The notes beneath the pieces are model-generated. The model made no database searches and was not told where the DNA came from. It was given only the letters and a program-made list of their open reading frames with translations. A stretch of DNA of 64,000 nucleotides from contig SMSO01000014.1 in the NCBI GenBank assembly GCA_004764695.1, positions 1,377,148 to 1,441,147 of the forward strand, given 5' to 3'. The stretch is from Schizochytrium sp. TIO01 (lineage: Eukaryota; Sar; Bigyra; Thraustochytrida; Thraustochytriidae). The position numbers and the translations under genes were made by a program. Positions 28,096 through 37,447 of the stretch are shown here, in pieces; position 1 is the first letter of the stretch; each line of letters begins with the position of its first letter.

Positions 28096-29823
28096 ATGGC
28101 GCCGATGGATGGGCGGTTCACTTCGACGCGATCGAGGCAGCAGCCGCCAAGGAGAGCAACAGCGTCTAAAATGAGGGTGGAGAAAAGCGAACATCGGATG
28201 GGGAGGGACGAGGATGATGACTATCTTGCAGCATCAGAGACGGGCAGCGTTTCCTCGGCGGGGGCTGTGAAGTCATGGAACAGAGATGCCACAGAGCAGC
28301 GATCAGCGTGGACAAATTATCATCCGACTGAACAGCATTCATCCAGCTATCATACAAGTGATGCTCAGCAATATTCGTACAACGACTGCCACGAGCAACA
28401 GCAGCAACAGCAGCAACAGGACTATGATGCGTACGGTCAACAAAACCATCATCATGGCCAAGAGAGTGAAGACAATTATTACCGTACCAGTCAAAATGCC
28501 TATCATAGTGATAGAAATGACAGCGAACAAGTCTACGGAAACACAAGACCTAGATATGGACATTCAGGAGCTAGCAATGCTTCTGCGAACTCCTTTTACG
28601 CTTATGATCAGCCGGGTTCCTTGAATTCAAGCTCAAATGGTTATTCATATTACCAAGGTTCTACACAGAGCCATCAAGGGAGTAACCGGCAGACTGCCAG
28701 AGTCGAGGAAGACTTGCGTACCGAAATTGAACTCGATCAAACAAGTTCGACTATGGCTTTCGTCAAAGCGAATCATTCACATGCCCAACAAACTCCCTAT
28801 TCCTGGCAAAATGGTGAGCATGATACGAATGGGTGGGCAGAACATTCACAGGAGGGAAAGATAAGTGACTACGATGATGGGTATGGAGGTTCGTCAAGTT
28901 ATGCGAATCGTGCAGACTATCACACACAGGTCACAGAGAAAGGAAACAACTACGAAAATAACCAAAATGACCCTCATGGCGCTGGAGATGATGACTATTT
29001 GAGTCATTACAAGGGTGGCATTGGAGGTGGAGTAGGGACCGCTGCCGGTGGCTACCAGTACGAATCAGACTACTCATCTTATTATGGGCAGCACGACAAT
29101 ACCAGCCTTGGTGGATACGAAACTAATCACTATGCTTACTACGGCGATGCCGAAAATAAAGAAGCTGATGACTATTCGGGGCACGAGAGCGCCGTCGTTT
29201 ACTCACACTCTCAGCCAAATTTTTCGTCGCGCAGCCTTGATCCTAATTTCTATGGCAGTGATACTTATTACGAGATGCGATCTCGCCCAGCCACGGAACG
29301 CGGTTCTGAAGGACATTATTATCAGCAATATGAGAGACAACCTTCTGGCAATAATACCCCGCATGTTCGCCGCCCACCCCCTGCTCCAATGGAATATTCT
29401 TTTCAACAACAACAACAACAACAACAACAACAAACTTCGCAGAGAGGTGCTTCAGATTTGCGTCTCCCTAAAGTCGAGGAGATTTTGACTGGTTCAGTGC
29501 CAAACATTTTCAGTTTGACAAGGCACAACAGGTACAACGAAGTTGAGGAACTCCTCGATGCCGGGCTTCCGGTTGACACACGTGACCGGCAAGGGAATAC
29601 AATTCTCTCAATCGCTTGTCAGAATGGCCTCAAACGAATTGCGAAACTTGCTTTGCGACGAGGAGCAAATATTAACACACAAAACTGTAGAGGCAATACG
29701 CCGTTGCACTTTTGTTACATGTATCAGTATGGTGATACGCTGGGTACCTACCTTTTATCCAAAGGTGCAGACCCTACCCTGGTCAATGCAGATGGAAAAG
29801 TCTGCCATGAAGTTGGAATGTAG
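28096..29823 (+). CDS. Prion-like Q/S/Y/N-rich protein with C-terminal ankyrin repeats
   Basis: A 575-residue protein from an ATG. Residues 1 to about 455 are low complexity and rich in Ser, Tyr, Gln, Asn, Gly and His, with many spaced tyrosines (NSFYAYDQ, YSYYQGS, YSSYYGQ). There are two polyglutamine tracts: one from CAG/CAA codons near 28398-28426 and one of CAA codons at 29404-29431. The last about 110 residues form ankyrin repeats: HNRYNEVEELLDAGLPVDTRD, GNTILSIACQNGLKRIAKLALRRGANINTQ and GNTPLHFCYMYQ...LLSKGADPTLVN. The ankyrin part is a protein-binding surface; the N-terminal part resembles domains that form condensates. No specific family was recognised. A candidate poly(A) signal follows 40 nt after the stop. 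Confidence 0.85.
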   Translation: MAPMDGRFTSTRSRQQPPRRATASKMRVEKSEHRMGRDEDDDYLAASETGSVSSAGAVKSWNRDATEQRSAWTNYHPTEQHSSSYHTSDAQQYSYNDCHEQQQQQQQQDYDAYGQQNHHHGQESEDNYYRTSQNAYHSDRNDSEQVYGNTRPRYGHSGASNASANSFYAYDQPGSLNSSSNGYSYYQGSTQSHQGSNRQTARVEEDLRTEIELDQTSSTMAFVKANHSHAQQTPYSWQNGEHDTNGWAEHSQEGKISDYDDGYGGSSSYANRADYHTQVTEKGNNYENNQNDPHGAGDDDYLSHYKGGIGGGVGTAAGGYQYESDYSSYYGQHDNTSLGGYETNHYAYYGDAENKEADDYSGHESAVVYSHSQPNFSSRSLDPNFYGSDTYYEMRSRPATERGSEGHYYQQYERQPSGNNTPHVRRPPPAPMEYSFQQQQQQQQQQTSQRGASDLRLPKVEEILTGSVPNIFSLTRHNRYNEVEELLDAGLPVDTRDRQGNTILSIACQNGLKRIAKLALRRGANINTQNCRGNTPLHFCYMYQYGDTLGTYLLSKGADPTLVNADGKVCHEVGM

Positions 29824-29862
29824 AGCTCATGATCCCCCAGAAGTACATTCTCTTCGTTATTG

Positions 29863-29868
29863 AATAAA
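29863..29868 (+). promoter_or_regulatory. Candidate polyadenylation signal of the ankyrin gene
   Basis: AATAAA begins 40 nt after the stop codon at 29823, on the sense strand and in AT-rich DNA. Confidence 0.45.
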
Positions 29869-30255
29869 AATTTTAATTTGTAATCTAAGAATAAAGTTCG
29901 ACTTCAAGTCTTCTTTCTTTTCTGCAAACCTGCAAAACTAGAACCTAATTTATGATTTGACTTCGATAAAGAGATCTTTCATTTTGTAAGTCGACCCACA
30001 AAATCTCTGGCGAGCCAAACAAACTTGAAAACAGATATTGCGGACATCAGTAAAGATGAACAACTTCAGGAAATAAAAAATCATCTCTTTAGTGAAGGTA
30101 TAAAACGCATGCCAACATCGGCTCAGTTAGCCTTCACCTGAAGAGGGGTAAATGGATATAAATTTAAATGGCTATTTCTAGTATTAAAGCATTTCCTTTG
30201 TGTATATTACAAAGTCGGGAACAATAGATCTTATCTTCACGAAGAGAGGATTTTT

Positions 30256-30299
30256 GTCTACATTAAAGAGAGTGGTGTTGATTAACACCAGTTTGGTTT
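30256..30299 (-). promoter_or_regulatory. Histone H2B 3' stem-loop element (divergent histone-mRNA stem-loop candidate)
   Basis: On the H2B sense strand, ACCAAAC leads into TGGTGTT-AATC-AACACCA, a 7-bp perfect stem with a 4-nt loop (30290 to 30273), then ACTCT and GTAGACA. The stem begins 139 nt after the H2B stop. The same block occurs at almost the same distance after H2A. The inner 16 nt keep the 6-bp/4-nt geometry and the GG...CC ends of the canonical animal histone stem-loop, whose upstream flank is also CCAAA-like. Loop and stem bases differ from the consensus. Confidence 0.65.
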
Positions 30300-30429
30300 G
30301 GTTTTGTACTCCACAAAGTGGCATGGAAACTGATATTCCCGCCTTGACTGAGGAGTAAGGAGTGAAAAGAGCTCCGTGCACAAGTGAGTGCGCGATAGCT
30401 TGCTTTACGCTGTTGCTTTTGATGGCAAT

Positions 30430-30792
30430 TTAGCTGGTGAACTTGGTCACAGCCTTGGTGCCCTCAGAAACGGCGTGCTTGGCAAGCTCACCGGGAAGCA
30501 CAAGGCGGACGGCGGTCTGCACCTCGCGGGAGGAGAGGGTGGCCTTGTCGTTGTACTTGCCGAGCTTGCCGGCCTCGGTGGCGAGGCGCTCGAAGACGTC
30601 GTTGATGAAGGAGTTCATGATGCTCATGGACTTCTTCGAGATACCGGTGTCGGGGTGAACCTGCTTGAGGACCTTGTAGATGTAGGAAGAGTAGGTTTCC
30701 GTGCGCTTCTTCGACTTCTTCGACTTGTCGCCGGCAGTCTTCGTGGCCTTCTTGGCCGCCTTCTTGGAGGGTCCCTTCTGTCCAGCCGCCAT
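30430..30792 (-). CDS. H2B: Histone H2B
   Basis: A 120-residue protein from an ATG. The basic Lys-rich tail (residues 1-28) is followed by the H2B fold: [42 protein letters not shown] and [31 protein letters not shown]. The C-terminal AVTKFTS keeps the lysine that is mono-ubiquitinated in other eukaryotes. Codons are strongly biased to G/C at the third position, unlike neighbouring genes, as expected for very high expression. It is transcribed away from H2A, sharing a 762-bp promoter region, which fits coordinated S-phase expression of the H2A-H2B dimer. Confidence 0.98.
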   Translation of the reverse strand: MAAGQKGPSKKAAKKATKTAGDKSKKSKKRTETYSSYIYKVLKQVHPDTGISKKSMSIMNSFINDVFERLATEAGKLGKYNDKATLSSREVQTAVRLVLPGELAKHAVSEGTKAVTKFTS

Positions 30793-31030
30793 TGTTCTTG
30801 TTTTAGAGTTGCTTCGCTAAGATGCTTTGCGAGTTACGAGTTTGCTTCTGCCTCGACCTCGCCAAGCTTTGCCCAAGGCCCCCCAGTTCTTAGCCACTGC
30901 TTAACCAACTCCTACCTCCGCCCTTCTTTTCCTTTTGCGCTTTCTTCTTTACTGTTTTTCCCTCCTCACTCTCTCTCTCATGTTTGCCAAAAGTCTCTAT
31001 TCTCTTTCTTAAGCATCACTACGGTGAGGC

Positions 31031-31081
<51 letters not shown>
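31031..31081. repeat. GATA tetranucleotide microsatellite
   Basis: About 12.5 uninterrupted copies of ATAG over 51 bp, between H2B and H2A. Likely length-polymorphic. Confidence 0.95.
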
Positions 31082-31169
31082 CAATCAAGGCTTCAAAGAG
31101 CCAACTTCTTTCTATGTTAATCGTTGTGCTCGGGACGGCTATTCGACGATTAGTATGGCGTTCGCCTCT

Positions 31170-31195
31170 GACCGGTTTGCGCAGGGTTTTGTTTT
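31170..31195 (+). repeat. Direct repeat in the histone promoter, copy 1
   Basis: Starts GACCGGTTTGCG and ends GGGTTTTGTTTT. It matches copy 2 at 31333-31358 at 23 of 26 positions. A candidate regulatory element of the histone pair. Confidence 0.6.
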
Positions 31196-31332
31196 TTTTC
31201 TGTGCTTCGGCCGCCCAACTGCCGCTCATTAAGCCCACCTACCTGCAACCCATAGCAGTTGGTAGTTAGGTCCCACGGTTGGCTCTTTTCTTGTTTTTCC
31301 CTCTTTCTCGATGGCTTTTTCCTGCGGCGTTG

Positions 31333-31358
31333 GACCGGTTCGCGTCGGGTTTTGTTTT
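31333..31358 (+). repeat. Direct repeat in the histone promoter, copy 2
   Basis: Starts GACCGGTTCGCG and ends GGGTTTTGTTTT. It lies 163 bp after copy 1 and about 200 bp before the H2A start. Confidence 0.6.
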
Positions 31359-31397
31359 CCGTGGGAGATTTTTTTGCCCTCTGAAGGTGGAAAAACC

Positions 31398-31407
31398 TTC
31401 GCGCGAA
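31398..31407. promoter_or_regulatory. E2F-like palindrome upstream of H2A
   Basis: TTCGCGCGAA, a perfect 10-bp palindrome followed by AGG, matches the E2F/DP core. It sits 148 bp before the H2A start, where an S-phase element would be expected. Confidence 0.5.
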
Positions 31408-31554
31408 AGGGATAATATGGGGCACTGCTAGCGGTCCCTACGAAAGGCCTAGACAGGCAAGCAGGCTCTGGGCGATGGGGTCTCCGCATCAGGTCAGCAA
31501 TTCGCAAACTCCGAAGACTCGAAGAAGTCAACAAGAAACTTTCAAGCAAGAACA

Positions 31555-31938
31555 ATGTCGGGCAAGGGTAAGGGCGGACGCGGCAAGAAGTCGGGCAAGT
31601 CCACGACGCGCTCGGCCAAGGCTGGTCTCCAGTTCCCCGTTGGTCGTATCGCTCGTTACCTCAAGAAGGGCGGCTACGCTAACCGTGTCGGTGGTGGCGC
31701 CCCCGTCTACATGGCCGCCGTGCTTGAGTACCTCGCTGCTGAGATCCTCGAGCTTGCCGGCAACGCTGCCCGCGACAACAAGAAGGCCCGTATCATCCCC
31801 CGCCACATCCAGCTCGCCGTCCGCAACGACGAGGAGCTCAACAAGCTTCTTGGCAACGTCACCATCGCCTCTGGTGGTGTTCTCCCCAACATTCACGCTG
31901 TGCTCATGCCCAGCAAGAAGAAGGCTGCCCCCGCCTAA
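31555..31938 (+). CDS. H2A: Histone H2A (canonical)
   Basis: A 127-residue protein starting [16 protein letters not shown]. The fold is complete: [44 protein letters not shown], acidic-patch-type [23 protein letters not shown]. The tail [14 protein letters not shown] lacks the SQ[E/D] motif, so this is not H2A.X, and it lacks H2A.Z-specific features. Third positions are almost all C or G, marking a highly expressed gene. It is divergent from H2B. Confidence 0.98.
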   Translation: MSGKGKGGRGKKSGKSTTRSAKAGLQFPVGRIARYLKKGGYANRVGGGAPVYMAAVLEYLAAEILELAGNAARDNKKARIIPRHIQLAVRNDEELNKLLGNVTIASGGVLPNIHAVLMPSKKKAAPA

Positions 31939-32068
31939 GCGTGTTCAATCAAAGAACCGCCTCTGGCAAACAGCTAGATGCTCTGCTCTGTTGCCGCATT
32001 GGCTTCAGAGCACATGTCGTTCTAGCAAATCCCCTCTTGCATGTCTGGGTTTACCTGGATGCAAACTC

Positions 32069-32111
32069 AACCAAACTGGTGTTAATCAACACCACTCTTT
32101 CAACGTAGACA
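32069..32111 (+). promoter_or_regulatory. Histone H2A 3' stem-loop element (divergent histone-mRNA stem-loop candidate)
   Basis: AACCAAAC precedes TGGTGTT (32077-32083), loop AATC and AACACCA (32088-32094), then ACTCTTTC and GTAGACA. The stem starts 138 nt after the H2A stop; the H2B copy starts 139 nt after its stop. Conservation of flanks, stem, loop and spacing between two otherwise unrelated 3' UTRs points to an RNA processing signal. Confidence 0.65.
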
Positions 32112-32825
32112 TTCCAGATCTTATCCTTGTATGAACCCTAGCTATAGATTAGACATTTTAACAAATACTCAAGTGGTAGCTGCTTTGGCGGACTTCTTGC
32201 TTGCACATTGGGATGTCAGCTTCGAACCCACTAATGGATTAAGCATCCTCTTTCCCTGACCTCCTTCACAAAAGCCGGGAAGCATCCTCCCCCTTAATAA
32301 TATGCATTATGATGCAATGTTGTAGGTCAGACGAATTACTTCTTGCATCTCGGCTTGATTTTCCTCACATAATTTCTTTCATACGGTCACCGCTTCTTTC
32401 TAATAAAAGAAAAAGATGACTTACTGAGTTAAAGGCGAGCCGGTATACATAATTCTTGACTTAAATGCATCTTCTGAGGATAATTGCTGCGTGGACACTG
32501 AGCCAAGGAATTCATCTAGCCTAGGTGCTGTCAGTAGAACAATGACTTCTTCTTTGATTAAAATTAATAAGACAGACGGTGAGATTCTGCCCTGGTGTGG
32601 TAATTTCGATAGTTGAGGGAATTGGATTACAAAGAAGTCATTGAACTGCTTTTTTGAGAACGTCGTCGCAGCAAGTTCGCGTTTAATTATATTCCTAGAC
32701 TTTATTAAACAGCTAGTTTGCCCTCGGATGCACACAGACAGCAGTGGCGTAATAGCCTGTTGAACGAAATAGAAAATGGTAATACCAGGAAATGAGAAAA
32801 TAGGGACATTTCAATTGTAAAGATT

Positions 32826-32831
32826 TTTATT
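32826..32831 (-). promoter_or_regulatory. Candidate polyadenylation signal of the MDR gene
   Basis: AATAAA on the minus strand, 23 nt after the stop codon at 32855 and preceded by a T-rich run; this implies a very short 3' UTR. Confidence 0.5.
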
Positions 32832-32854
32832 AAAATTAAAAAAAAAAAAGAAAA

Positions 32855-33868
32855 TTACGCGGAGAAGTCAATGACGGTCTTGCCAATCGCCTTGCCAGAG
32901 TCCTGGAGCTCCTGGGCCTCCTTGATAGACTCCACAGAAAGGCCAGTCAGGCGTTTATGAGAAATCTTCTTAAGAGTACCAGCATCCACCAAGTCTGCCA
33001 CCTTACTCAGGAGGGCACCTTGCTTCTCACATTCCTGCTGGAACATTGGACGCATAAACATGATCTCGAGACTCAAGGTGAGGCGCATAGGGAAGAAGAG
33101 CTTGTTTACATCAATCTTGGAGCTGTCGCCCACAGTGATCGATCCAATGTAGCCACCAGGTCGCATAATAGACACAATGCGGTCGAACTGGTTGTCAAGA
33201 TCGACACCACAGAAACAGACGTCCACCTTGTCAACACCAACACGCTTGAGCTCTTCCTCAAAGTCATTGTGGTGGTTGATAATGTGTGTTGCACCGAGAT
33301 CCTTGCACCACTGCTCGGTCTCAGGGCGTGAAGCTGTAGCAATGACAGTCTCACAGCCAAGCACGTGGCGAGCAAGCTGAATAGCAGCAGATCCTACGCC
33401 ACCAGCTCCATTAAGCATCATAAACACCAAGTCCTTGCCACTGCCGTCAGTGGGAAGACGCAGATTCTCGAAGAGGAGCTCCCAAGCAGTAATGTATACC
33501 AGAGGAAGTGCAGCAGCATCAGCAAAATCCAGGGATTTGGGCTTCTTGCCGCAGATTCGAGAATCGATGGCCACAAACTCCGCATTAGATCCATCACGAG
33601 TGATGTCACCGGCAAACATGACCTCATCACCTTCCTTCAGCGAAGTCACCTTGGATCCAAGCTTACGTACAATGCCGGCGCCATCGTAACCAAGAATGCG
33701 GTCACCAACGCCAGCCATGTCAGCCTCGCGGTTCTTGCCATCGACAGGGTTCACAGCAGCGGCTTTGACCTCCACAAGTACGTCAAAGTCCCGAAGCTGG
33801 GGTTCATCAACAGTCTGCTCTGAGAGGGTATCAAGACCGCCCTTGCCCTTGCAAACGATAGCACGCAT
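32855..33868 (-). CDS. Zinc-independent MDR-family NAD(P)H oxidoreductase (quinone-reductase/ZADH-like)
   Basis: A 337-residue protein from an ATG. The N-terminal GroES-like fold has VLVEVKAAAVNPVDGKNREA and ILGYDGAGIV, typical of the quinone-oxidoreductase side of the medium-chain dehydrogenase/reductase family. The Rossmann domain has LNGAGGVGSAAIQLAR and, at the second strand, VIATASRPET. The cysteine cluster that binds structural zinc in alcohol dehydrogenases is absent. It probably reduces quinones or activated alkenes with NADPH; the substrate cannot be told from sequence. The closest type is the 'zinc-type alcohol dehydrogenase-like' quinone reductase group, found widely in bacteria and microbial eukaryotes. 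Confidence 0.9.
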   Translation of the reverse strand: MRAIVCKGKGGLDTLSEQTVDEPQLRDFDVLVEVKAAAVNPVDGKNREADMAGVGDRILGYDGAGIVRKLGSKVTSLKEGDEVMFAGDITRDGSNAEFVAIDSRICGKKPKSLDFADAAALPLVYITAWELLFENLRLPTDGSGKDLVFMMLNGAGGVGSAAIQLARHVLGCETVIATASRPETEQWCKDLGATHIINHHNDFEEELKRVGVDKVDVCFCGVDLDNQFDRIVSIMRPGGYIGSITVGDSSKIDVNKLFFPMRLTLSLEIMFMRPMFQQECEKQGALLSKVADLVDAGTLKKISHKRLTGLSVESIKEAQELQDSGKAIGKTVIDFSA

Positions 33869-36800
33869 TGTGATTGCTCCAAAACACTCCTACTGCTACT
33901 AGACCTATGTCTCTGCGTTGTATGGCTTATACTGCGTTGGGCTTAACCAGGATCCTGCTCTTGAAGATTGGGCTTTGCTCAATTGAAGTTTGTTTGCTTT
34001 CGAGTCACAGCCGATGGTGTTTTCTAGATTTCTTTACTTCAATAATCGATCAATATCTTGAGATTTCCCGTAGGGGACTGTGAAGAACACTACTATTATA
34101 CCAGTAAGCAACTCCTAGAGCAAAGATCCACTTTTTTCTCTATTTCTGTCGTGCACGCCAACTCTAGGAGTACATTACTTGAAGCGGATTCCGTGCATTC
34201 GTGCATGTATCGCCGAGAGCATTTTATGCTGACGGAGTATCCTGGAACACTCTGGACATGGCCATTTATTCGAGGCCACATCTCGCGGTGTATTGTACAG
34301 ATATAAACGACACTTCCATTTATTATCTATTTTTGAAGCTTGAAAGTATTCTCAGTGCTGTACCACAGGTCTACCCTAAGTTCTAGCTTAATAATACGAG
34401 CTTGCAAAGTGTTTTCAAATGGTCTGAGTAAAAATTTCTGGAAAAGCACATGTGACTGAGCATCTCAATTTTTTTACACGAAGCATCATAGATATATAAC
34501 AACTGAAGAAATTCAATATTACCAATTAAAATATAAAAGCAACGAACGCTTTATCATGACCGAACAGTAACAAGTGCTTAAGCCGAGAAAGACATTGCTC
34601 ATTCCGCTATTGTTTGTTCTAGCTTATGGTGTGTTTCATGTCTATGTGAGTGGTACCAGCACTCACGATTACTTTCGATATGGAGACGAGAACCAAACCT
34701 TGATTCAGTGTATTTTTGATTTTGTGTTCTTGAAGAGTATAGGTAAAATGGCGAAATGTAAATTGCACAGTATTATAGAGGGTGAAACTTTGTTCATCCT
34801 ATGCTTATCAGCACACTTTTAAAGCTAGTTGAATGTGAACGTTTTGATCTTCCTTTCAAATATGTAGCAAATAACATATCTACTTTCGTCGACCCTATTC
34901 GATTAGGCTTACTTTCAAACTCGATTCAAAATACAGCGTACCTAGCAATACGAGCCTAGGACAGGAAACAAATGCACTATATAACCTTTACTCTTTCTAT
35001 CTTAGTTTTCGCTTTCAACGAGACATTAATAAAAACTTAAAACTTCCCATCGAACTTTTGCAAGTCCTTTGTAACCTTTGAGTGAATGCGAGAGATCAGA
35101 CCGTAATCAGGCCGTTGCTCGCCTTGCAACATAGCTACAAATGCGAGAAAATAAAGAAAATACACATTCTTATAATTCAAACGGCAGCTCTGAGATGCAT
35201 GTTTTGACTTGAGGCTTCCCCCGTGTGAAGAGGCTTATAAAAGTAGTATCTAACTAGCAACAGGGACGGCAGTCTAACGCCAGGACTTATTCCTAAGTTG
35301 GTGGTCAGATGTATTTAATTAAAAAAATTAAACAGAAAATTGAGTAAGGGGTTTGGGAAATTATTCTATGTAGAGAAGTCAGTGACAGGGGAGGAGGGCT
35401 TGTTCCTCCAAGATGGAACTTTTACTCAAAAAATCTATTCTAATTTTCTTAAAATGGAGAGCACCTCACTTCACTAAAATAGGTGCTAGAGAGGTTAACT
35501 ACGACAATGCAATGTTATTCTTTCTTTCAGCAGTCCGTGTCCGATTGATGTAGAGCTAGATTCGGCCAAAATTTATGTTCATATCTCAAATGGTTCCCTT
35601 TCTTTCTATCGGTCGATGGAGTGATAGCCTCAGTATACTGAAATTCAGCTTGGCACAGAAACCATACACAAGCACAATATTGAGCAGCATAAATAATACA
35701 TGCAAAAGAAATGATCAAAGGTGGGTTTATGATAGGCTTAAGCAAATTCCGGAAAGTGAAGGCATAGTGTTGAATCAAGTGGTACATTTTGGGAATGTTG
35801 AAATAAAATCTCTTTGCTTTATGAAGTCTTGACAAAGCAAGCTCTCGATGCTCTCTGATTATCGATTTTGACTGTAGAATCCCAAGGTAGAGGCTTTACC
35901 TTAACACTTAAACCAGAAGGAACCATCGTTCACGATAATTTCGTACTGAGGTAATGCTGAAAGGTGATCAAGATAGACTCTATTTATGATTAGGAAATTA
36001 AGACAGGCTTGATCAATAGTATTGTCTCGCTTTTAACCAAAAATTTGATTTTCATGATACTTATTTATTGAACATATATAGGATTTATGTACAATTTTAA
36101 TTATTTGCGTCCCTAACTTCACACCAACATACCTGACCGACCACCTTCTCCATTTCATATGTTGTACAAATATTAATACTATGCATCTCACAATTGTGTG
36201 CTTTGAAAGTCTGTCCGAATAATTTTTTCATCTGTGGTCCTAACTATTTTGCAAGCTTCCCTTGGTGTTCAATCTGATAATAAAGTGATACCTCTCTTCC
36301 ATGATTAATTTACAGAAGTGGTGTGGTTTTTTAGCGAGCATAAAATTCATATCAAAAGTTGTTCTTGAAAATGCCACCTACCTAGGAGTACTATGTGTTC
36401 TTTGAAGCCTCAACACTAAGAATTCCTTACCTATTTAAATCTACTAAGACCCTTTCCCACATTAGAAAAAGATTAGCTGTGGGAAAAGAGAGTGTGCACT
36501 TCTGAATGAGTTGAGGATGTAATTGATTTTGCTACTTCGAGCTAACATATCATCCAAGCTATAACCGCTACGGCATTGTATACTAGCTTGGTCAACACAA
36601 CTGGTGTTTAATGAGAGGAAACGAAACAAGGTTTGCCACAATATCAAGTCTGCATGTGTGTTGGGTTTTGTCATACTTGTACCGATATCGGTAATTTTAT
36701 GCTATTAAAGAGTGACTTTCTTCCGAATCATCTGAGAGGATTATGCGATTGTTGGGATTTGGTGCGTCAAGTTTGACTAAGGTACCAAGGTGCATTTTTG

Positions 36801-37447
36801 ATTGCGGGCCAGTTCGTGTCTGTCGGTATGTTGCATAATTAAGGAACAAACGACGTCATCTTAACAGGAGATAAATGAAAAGGCAATTTTAAACACGTTC
36901 AAAACTGCAAACGTCAACGAGAAGAAGCACAATATTGACGTTTTTATTAAAAAAGAGAAGACTATCATCACATTTTGAGCAAAAAACTAAATACTATGCA
37001 TATTACGCGTTCGAAGTACTGTTATAACTCAAATGTACCATAACTAAACGAAATAAATGGCACTCTGATGTTTGTTCGATTTTTTGTAATCATCGGTGGG
37101 CTTGCAAGAAATAGAGAGAATTTTATACATAGAAAGTGATAGTTACTTTTTTCGGGTTTCATCATCATCATCATATCAACGTTATCGTTGTCATAAGCAA
37201 GCAGTAGAAAGGCAACAAAAGCTCCAAAAGGACAAAAAGGTAGACGGGTAAAAACTGCTGTGACTGTAGTTCTATGGAGCATCTTGAACATGCAGAGATT
37301 ATAAGAAAAGCAAGGAGAGCAAGTGTGTTCTCCAGTAGAATGACAGGGTCCGACAGCGTCTGTCGGCAAAACAATACACAGACCAGGCAGGTTATGCCTG
37401 AAATGGTGCTAAGATTTGGGGGACACAGACATACGCATGTTGGCTTT
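33869..37447. other. 3.6-kb AT-rich gap without a supported gene
   Basis: Read in all frames: only short, composition-driven ORFs, none longer than about 190 codons, and the longest (37171-37749) is mostly antisense to the next gene. No tRNA, snRNA or mobile-element ends were recognised. Confidence 0.5.

Larger units (their letters stand above)
29824..30429. other. Convergent 3' flank, ankyrin gene / H2B
   Basis: No gene. Contains the ankyrin gene poly(A) signal (29863) and the conserved H2B 3' stem-loop element (30273-30290, minus strand). Confidence 0.6.
30793..31554. promoter_or_regulatory. Shared divergent H2B/H2A promoter region
   Basis: The 762-bp gap between the two histone start codons. 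It contains a GATA tetranucleotide repeat (31031-31081), an imperfect 26-bp direct repeat (31170-31195 and 31333-31358) and an E2F-like palindrome (31398-31407). No gene lies inside. Confidence 0.7.
31939..32854. other. Convergent 3' flank, H2A / MDR oxidoreductase
   Basis: No gene. Holds the H2A 3' element and, next to the MDR gene, an A-tract and a minus-strand poly(A) signal (32826-32831). Confidence 0.6.

Noticed and set aside
32205-32260. tRNA-like T-arm (GGTTCGAA on the minus strand)
   Set aside because: The T-stem does not pair and no acceptor or anticodon arm could be placed.
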